A stretch of DNA of 64,000 nt from Muscardinus avellanarius (lineage: Eukaryota > Chordata > Mammalia > Rodentia > Gliridae). Of this stretch, positions 57,570 through 64,000 are shown piece by piece. A program made the position numbers and the translations under genes. The DNA lies in the NCBI GenBank assembly GCA_963383645.1, contig OY726576.1, forward strand, positions 11,651,211 to 11,715,210, given 5' to 3'. The notes beneath the pieces were generated by a model. It made no database searches and was not told where the DNA came from. It saw nothing but the letters and a program-made list of their open reading frames with translations. Within the stretch, counting starts at the first letter, position 1. Each line of letters opens with the position of its first letter.

Positions 57570-57764
57570 AGTCAGGAGTGGTGTTACCTGCCTGTAATCT
57601 CAGTATTTGGGAGGCTGAGACAGAAGCATCACAGATTTGAGGCCAGTTTCAGCAAGTTATCAATGCCCATAGCAAGTGAGAGAGATCCTCTTTCAAAATT
57701 AAAAAAAAATAGGACTAGAGGTGTAACTTGGAGGTAGAATATTCCTGGGTTTAGTCCTCAGCAC

Positions 57765-57813
<49 letters not shown>
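57570..57813 (+). mobile_element. B1-dID SINE, older type, with (AC)n tail
   Basis: Degraded left part 'ggagtggtgttacctgcctg', middle and ID part, then (AC)n at 57767-57813. Confidence 0.85.
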
Positions 57814-57817
<4 letters not shown>

Positions 57818-57993
57818 CATCCTTAATCCTACCATTCAGATATATTTCAGATAAATATATACTAGTTCCAAACACATATTCTCATATATATTGACAATAA
57901 ATATATTTCATCAAAATTGAACAATATTCTACATGTTCATCTTTCTATTTAACATCATAGTGCAAACCATTTTCTTATCACTAAAAATTATCT

Positions 57994-58203
57994 GAAGCTG
58001 AACATGGTGGCACAGGCCTGTAATCCCAGCACTTGGGAGGTTGACACAGTGGGATCACAGTTTGAAGGTCATTCTCAGCTACTTAGGGGAAACCCTCGGC
58101 AACTTAGCGACACCCTGCTTCAAAATAAAATTTAAAATAGGCCTGGGGGTGCAGCTCAGAGGTAGAATGACCCTGGGTTCCATCCCAGTACTAAAGGAAA
58201 AAA
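57994..58203 (+). mobile_element. B1-dID SINE, older type I
   Basis: Left part 'gctgaacatggtggcacagg', middle 'ctcagctacttaggggaaac', and ID part 'ctgggggtgcagctcagagg'. Confidence 0.87.
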
Positions 58204-59013
58204 ATGTCTGACAAGATAATCAAGATATCTTCATGATAGAGACATACCATCATTTGTATAACCGACTTTCCATTTTTGGACATTGGTGTCATTTAAAATT
58301 TTTTACTCTTCCATTCTGATGCTGTGATGAATGAACATCAGTATAGCTGAGACGCTGACTATATCTGGAAGCTTTTGAATAAATTCCTATTAACATCCTC
58401 TTCCAGCTAGTCTTCACAACATTTACAAAACAATCCTTATCTCCTAGGGTTAGAATATGTTTGTCTTTCAGGGTCACATTGGTGTTGCAATATTGATTCG
58501 AGTATGCTCTCCTTGGCCCTTGGCCCTCCATGACTTCACCCCCTCGGAGTTGTTTACAGTTCGGAAGGGGACTCTACAAATTGGAGAAGCAGAGAAAGTT
58601 TTCTCTTAGCATCGCTCTTCTCCTTCCTAGCAATCTTCCTCTCAAAAAATTCAAAGTCACTATGCTCTCAGCAACCGCCACTTCATTAGGTTAGAAAGTT
58701 AGTATATTAACCGATTCACGACAACTTTAAACCCTTTAGGAAGTTTAACGTGTTACCTCTTGAGTACTGCAGATTTTACCACAGAAAAGTTTCTTACAGA
58801 AATGTAACTTCTTAAGCATCAGAAATAGGCCTATTCAGGGAGCTTACGGTAAAAGAAGGGCTCCCCTGATATGTTTGGATTTATGGATTGTGTAGTGCTA
58901 AGTTTAAAAGATGCAAGTGGCAAATGCAAAATATTATTGCAATATGATCAAATTGTACTGCGTGTTTGTGTAGTGTTGGGGACAGGGAACGCACTTTGCT
59001 TTTATAAATATAG
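58204..59013. other. Unassigned sequence
   Basis: No element or credible frame. The minus frame at 58289-58531 has no recognised domain. Confidence 0.5.
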
Positions 59014-59466
59014 AAGAAGGGCACTGCAGTGCATGCCTATAATCCTAGCACTTTAGGAGGCTGACACAGAAGGATTACATGTTGGAGGTCAGCCTCAGCT
59101 ACTTAGCAAGGCTCTTAGCAATCTATTAAGACCCTGTTTCAAAACAAAAAATTTTAAAAAGGGCTAGTAGAGCCGGGCATGGTGGCGCATGCTTGTAATC
59201 CCAGCATTTGGGAGGCTGAGACCTGGAGGATCGCAGTTTACGGACAGCCTCAGCTACTTAGTGAGGCCCTCTGCAACTCAGTGAGACCCGGTTTCAAAAT
59301 AAAAAAAAAATAGGGCAGGGGGTGTAGCTCAGAGGTCGAATGCCCCTGGGTACCATCCCCAGACCGGCAAAAAAAAGGGGGGGGGCTAGAAGAATGCCCC
59401 TGGGTTCAATCTCCAGTAAAACACACATACTCATACACACACGTGCACGCACACACACACACACAC

Positions 59467-59507
<41 letters not shown>

Positions 59508-59518
59508 CACTCACACAC
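59014..59518 (+). mobile_element. Older B1-dID SINE split by a younger one, with long (AC)n tail
   Basis: The left monomer (59014-59160) and the right end (59383-59419, 'gaatgcccctgggttcaatc') are separated by the nested SINE. The tail is an interrupted (AC)n of about 100 bases (59420-59518). Confidence 0.88.
59171..59382 (+). mobile_element. B1-dID SINE, type I, nested
   Basis: Close to the type I consensus (…ggtgtagctcagaggtcgaa…). Flanked by GGGCTAGTAG (59161-59170) and GGGCTAGAAG (59383-59392), which shows insertion into the older SINE. Confidence 0.92.
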
Positions 59519-60001
59519 GTGAATTAATTCTACAAAGATGCACAAGAAACAAATAATAGTAACTAATTTGAGAAAGGGGAAAAAAGCAATTGGAAGACTA
59601 GAATGAGTACCGCATGGACTTGAAATCTGAAATGCCAAAAAATTATGTTTATATAGTCTATTTCTTTATATATTGAATCAAAATAGAAAAAAAAAGTCTT
59701 GCCTTAAAATTTTTATGCCCTCGTATGCATCCCAGCCTGAAAAAGCTTAATTAAATCAACAAAATTCATTAAATAAATTCTACTTGCTTCATGAACAAAT
59801 TCTACAAAGTTTGAAAAAAATGTTTATGAAAAATTATGCCAACCCAGGCTCCATGCACTCAGGAAAGAGAGAGGAGACAAGCAAGGTACTTTGGCAAAAA
59901 AACTCATGTGACTTACAAAAAAAAAAAAAAAAGCCAGCCTTCCAATCTAACTCAGAGGAGAAGGAGACCAAGTGTCATAAATGGAAAAGGACCAATGGGA
60001 A

Positions 60002-60265
60002 CTGGGTGTGGTGATGCGCTCTTGTAATCCCAGCATTCGGGAGGCTGAGACAGGAGAATTGCAGTTCAGGGACAGTTTCCACTACTTAGTAAGGCCCTTT
60101 GCAACTCAGTGAGACCCTGTTTCAAAATAAAGAATAAAAATTGGGGCTGTGGGTGTAGCTCGGAGGTAGAATTCCCCTTGGTTTCATCCCCAGTACCACA
60201 ACAAAAAAAAAAAAAAAAAAAAAGAAGAAAGAAAAGAAAAGAAAGGAAAGGAAGAGAAAAAAAAA
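60002..60265 (+). mobile_element. B1-dID SINE, type I, with A/GAAA tail
   Basis: Flanked by GAAAAGGACCAATGGGA (59985-60001) and GAAAAGGACCAGTAGGA (60266-60282). The tail has grown into a GAAA/GGAAA purine tract. Confidence 0.93.
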
Positions 60266-60282
60266 GAAAAGGACCAGTAGGA

Positions 60283-61854
60283 TAAATCCCATTTTTTTCA
60301 AACATAAAGAGCATGCACTCTCCTGGTCCAGTGATTAAAACTATCTTCTTGTTTCCCATCTATAGTATCAACACTCAGTCTGTGAAGGGATGAAGGAAAA
60401 AGGGGCCGATGGACAAATGGACACATTATCCTGGTAGGCAGCCATGAGTGTAAGAGAAGGGAGCGTTCCAACGATCAACTTTCAGCTCCCAAGGCCATTT
60501 GTCTCACACTTCTGTCATCCCTGGTTGCCTTTCCAGCAATCTGTCAACAGTTTCCATCTGCCAAAGACACGAATTTAGCATCCAGAAGCAATGATAAAGG
60601 ATACCCAGCTCCTCACCTATGGGGTTCAGGTTTGGCTCCAAAAATAAAACTATATATTCTCCAAGAAAAAAAAAAAGTTAGCCAGACCATTCTTTCTTGC
60701 ACAGTTTTTGCATTTTACCAAGCAAGTCATTAGCATGTGAAGATAACTACTGACGTCTTACACATCTTCTCAGTTCGTAAGAGTCAGGCATTTCTTCGTT
60801 TACTGCTCTCCTACTGAAGAAGGGGCCTGGGAATAGAAAGATGGATAAGAAATGCCATCAAGAAGATTTGGGGACTATGGAGAGAAAGACAGCAGTGTTG
60901 TGTCAATTGCAACTGGAAAATTATAATTGAAAGATAATTCATGTCTTAATAAAATCCATGTCCAGGACATTACAGGAACACAGGAGAGAGGCAGAACTCA
61001 GACTATCAGAGCAAGAGAAATCTTTCTAGAATGAGGGTCACTGACCTGGACTCTGGCAAGCGGAAGTAGAAGGTTGATCCCTAAGGAAACAGTCCTGACC
61101 CCAGTACCCACTCATCCAGTCCTGAGCTCTGTCTATTCCGACTCTCATGGGCTGGCCTCTGGAGCCACAATTCCCAGGTCAGAACACAGAAAGGAGGGCT
61201 GAAGACCGGATCTGAGCAGCAAACAGCCCAAGCCATCCCCAAAGGTAAACAACAGCTCCAGGAGAATTCTGATGTGATTTGTCCGGTGGTAGACAGTATG
61301 GGGATTGGAAAGACAGGAGAAATGGGGAAGCCAGGTTCTTTCTTCTCTCCTTTGGAAAAGCTGTGTATCTCCAACACAGCTAATTCCCACTGTGAGCCCC
61401 GCTTCCAGCGAGCAAAGCCACCAAAACTGCAGCTTGGATGAGTTGATTCCCCCACGCTAACCCCCTCATTCCCTCTGACAAGGGATGGTAGAGGCCGCCT
61501 GCCCTTGCTAATCTCTGGTCCTTGTTTGGCATCTCAGCTCATCCATCACTGATGTCTACAATCCCTTGCTATTATCATTCCCTGAGTCACAAAGTCCCTC
61601 TGTTTTTCATAAGAAGCTTCCTGGTGAGATCCTAATGAAGGAAATGTTCCCCACAACCTGAGCTCCTCAAGAACAAGAATGGCCTTTAAATGTCTTTGTC
61701 CGCTGTACCCAAAGAACTGGAGCACCAAGAGAATAAGTAACAGAGGGGAGGGAGAATGCTATAGAGGGAAGAGGAAATGAACCAGCAAAGTGAAGAGTGC
61801 CCTCATTTTCAGACTAAGGAACTACATATAATCTTACTCTTCTTCCCCCTGCTT
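60283..61854. other. Unassigned sequence, no gene seen
   Basis: Moderately GC-rich between 61020 and 61520. Minus frames at 61081-61455 have no domain. No transposon was recognised. Confidence 0.5.
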
Positions 61855-62140
61855 TTGTGGCACTGGGGCATGAATCCAGGGGCATTCTAGATCTACCTAC
61901 CATCTCGCTAAGTTGCTTGAGTCTGGGAGCCTTTTAAACAACCACAGTGACTTTGAAGAGTAGACGTGAGCTCAGCTGGCAGCTAAGGGGTGGACTTGAG
62001 ATTCACCACGTGCACTCATGGCTCCAGAAATGATTATAGTCTGTCAAACTCCTGGATCGTTTTGTAATTTGGGGGAAAACCCCAAATGATGTCTCAAACC
62101 TGTGACCCTCCTCTCTCAGCCTCCCAATTACATCTAGCAC
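61855..62140 (-). mobile_element. Old B1-dID SINE carrying a foreign insert
   Basis: Left piece (61855-61924): 'ggcactggggcatgaatcca', 'ggggcattctagatctacct', 'ctcgctaagttgcttgag'. The SINE text resumes at about 62091 with 'tctcaaacctgtgaccctcc' and 'tctcagcctcccaattac'. The interval between them is the copied segment at 61925-62074 plus about 16 bases. Confidence 0.65.
61925..62074 (+). repeat. Inverted duplication, left arm
   Basis: About 150 bases that match the reverse complement of 63200-63350 with about 17 differences (near 89% by eye) and no large gap. Shared words include GAGCTCAGCTGGCAGC and ACTCATGGCTCCAGAAAT. The right edge lies in a small hairpin (62067-62087, ATTTGGGG / CCCCAAAT). 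Confidence 0.85.
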
Positions 62141-62240
62141 CAGGCCCAAACTACCCATGGTTTTACAGTCAGACATATTCATGTGATAATCGATATCCTG
62201 CATGCCTGAGGAATGATCTAACAAGATGCACCACACCTAA

Positions 62241-63199
62241 TCAGTGGTGAGAGAAAGATGTCCTAAAAGACCTTAGTGTCAAGGGCTCTTGCTATGGTGA
62301 GCATACCCTATTAAGAAATAGAGGAAAGTCCCAGAGACTCTGGGTTGAGCAGAACTCAAAGCAAAAAGAAAAACCAAGCAGCTGCTGCAATCTGGCCTTG
62401 GCCTTATGTTGTATATACTTCCTGAATGTGCAGATCTGCTCTTCTCTGTTGTCCATGTGCTCGCTGACAAAAGCGTCCTTTGTTTATGGAGGTAGACCAG
62501 CTGGTCCCTGATCACAATCAAAAGTTGTTACTAATACCCATGTTCTCTTCATCCTATTTCCCTTCCACCTCAAAAATCATAACACCACTTTGTAGCCCAC
62601 AGATATAGACCGCTATAATTTATCAATTCTAAAAAAAAAGAAAAGAAAAGAACTCGACAAGCATGGCCGGAAGGAATGAGCCAAGCTAAACGGTCACCAT
62701 CATGTAGCATGAAGTCACATCAAGACCTTGACCCTTCTGAGATGTGGGAGTAAAACAGAAGGATCGTGTTTATCCCACATCAGTTTCCTGTCTACGTTGT
62801 TTATTTTTAAGCAGTAAACATACTTGGAGGGTCATGAGGTAGCCTGTAGGAGAATTTTTGAAAAATAGGACACGATTTCTGTAAATCTTCAGAGGGGTAT
62901 CCACGGGAAATTCTAAATGCAGTAAAGGAATACTTTTTTTCTGTTGGATTCAAGTTTGTAAAAATGTGTGAGAGGTTTTAGTGACAGATTTGTGACCCTT
63001 GTACAACATTAGCAGAGCTAAAATAGAAAATGACTGCTAATTGCACATCTCCAGTAATTTTAGTGGAAGGCTTTTTAAGTCTTTGTCATAACTAACCAGT
63101 TGTTTTCAGAATTATCAAGTATTTCTATGCACTTTTTTTTACCATTTCCACTTTGTGTTCAGTGATGTACCAATGTACAGTGGCATCCTTTGAGGCTTT
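62241..63199. other. Unassigned sequence
   Basis: No element or credible frame recognised. Confidence 0.5.
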
Positions 63200-63350
63200 C
63201 CTCAAAACTACAAAACAATCCAGGAGTTTGTCAGCCTACAACCATTTCTGGAGCCATGAGTGTACTTGGTGCATCTCAAGTCCACCCCGTCGCTGCCAGC
63301 TGAGCTCATGTCTACCCTTCAAAGTCACCGTGGTTGTTGAAAAGGCTCCC
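63200..63350 (-). repeat. Inverted duplication, right arm
   Basis: Partner of 61925-62074, in the opposite direction and about 1.13 kb away. No transposon was recognised at its edges, so this arm may be the original and the left arm the copy. Confidence 0.85.
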
Positions 63351-63534
63351 ACATTCAAGATGCATCAGGAGCCCTGATCTCCTACCACCCTCAGTCATGC
63401 TTCTGTGACCTTCATTAAACCTAGGTGACTTTACTCAGACTTAGATATTATAAACCTTTACTTCCTCTTTCCTCATCTATAAAATCATTCAACCACATGA
63501 AAGTAAAAAAAACAAAATTGAAGATTAAACACTG

Positions 63535-64000
63535 ATAGTATTAAACTAAAAGAGTGTTCAGCAAAGGAGACCATCAAGAGTCTAAAGAAAGAGCCTACAG
63601 AATGGGAGAAGATCTTTGCCAGCTATTCCTCTGATAAAGGACTAATATCTAAAATATACAAAGTACTTAAAAGACTTAACAACAACGGCAACAAAAATTA
63701 CCCAATCAAGAGATGAGAAATTCAACTAAGTAGACACTTCACAAAAGAATTAATACAAATGGCCAATAAATATATGAAAGAACATCATTAGCAATCAGAG
63801 AGATGCAAATCAAAACTACACTGAGATTCCATATAACCCCAATCAGAATGACAATTATCAAGAAGTCAAACAACAATGATGGTGAGGATGTGGGGAAATA
63901 GGAACTTTTCTACACTATTGGTGGGGTTGCAATTAGTACAGGTGCTGTGGAGATCAGTGTGGAAATTCTCAGAAAATTGGGAATGTATTCAGCATATGAC
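63535..64000 (+). mobile_element. L1 ORF2 fragment, continues past the window
   Basis: C-terminal ORF2 text in order: 'gagcctacagaatgggagaa', 'ctctgataaaggactaatat', 'ccaatcaagagatgagaaat', 'aatcagagagatgcaaatca', 'ggtgaggatgtggggaaata', 'tggaaattctcagaaaattg'. Frameshifts and stops are present, so it is not coding. Confidence 0.85.

Noticed and set aside
59294..59638. Cys-Val repeat frame
   Set aside because: Translation of an (AC)n run.
62003..63377. Two frames sharing a peptide (RSL..YNHFWSHECTW)
   Set aside because: The similarity comes from the inverted DNA duplication read on opposite strands. It is not a protein family.
1..64000. CRISPR array, bacterial operon or phage-like system
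   Set aside because: No regular spacer-repeat pattern and no prokaryotic gene density. The repeats are rodent SINEs, L1s and microsatellites.

Overview
The window looks like a repeat-rich, gene-poor stretch of a rodent nuclear genome. It carries about forty copies of a composite SINE with a B1-like left half (start GCCGGGCGTGGTGGCGCACG) and an ID-like right half (a variant of GGGGTGTAGCTCAGAGGTAG). That layout is the B1-dID type known from squirrels, dormice and related non-murid rodents. A few stand-alone ID-like units and several LINE-1 (L1) elements are also present. The species cannot be fixed from the sequence alone. No conventional protein-coding gene, tRNA, rRNA or CRISPR array was recognised, so the region is probably intergenic or inside a large intron.

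Layout. Bases 1-540 are an L1 3' end, and 735-1035 an old MaLR-type LTR. Bases 3756-13461 are one old, essentially full-length L1 on the + strand, bounded by a 13-bp A-rich duplication. It is split by a SINE at 6623 and by a second, younger L1-derived element at 8654-11425. The younger element has its own 10-bp target-site duplication, a GC-rich 5' UTR, an uninterrupted 305-codon ORF1, no ORF2 of its own, an antisense piece of an ancient L1, and an L1 3' tail. Bases 13.5-35 kb hold SINEs, microsatellites, L1 3' tails and a second MaLR-type LTR at 19592-20013. Bases 35090-40186 are the longest stretch with no recognisable transposon. That stretch contains a block at 35640-36310 that reads like conserved non-coding DNA, with a possible exon (splice acceptor plus 30-codon frame) at 35755-35847. 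Bases 44318-49200 are a minus-strand L1 whose ORF2 has lost its reverse-transcriptase part. Bases 49.4-60.3 kb hold SINEs, including an inverted pair and a SINE nested in a SINE. Bases 61925-62074 and 63200-63350 form an inverted duplication of about 150 bp, and the left copy sits inside an old SINE. The window ends inside another L1 ORF2 (63535-64000).

How the parts relate. The SINEs have no coding capacity and would depend on L1 proteins. The only apparently intact L1 protein frame here is the ORF1 at 9446-10363. Every ORF2 in view is broken: interrupted, missing the RT, or with a changed catalytic motif. Nestings give a relative age order: old L1 (3756), then the ORF1-only element (8654); older SINEs, then younger SINEs (30933, 59171). 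Family names rest on recognition from memory, with no database search.
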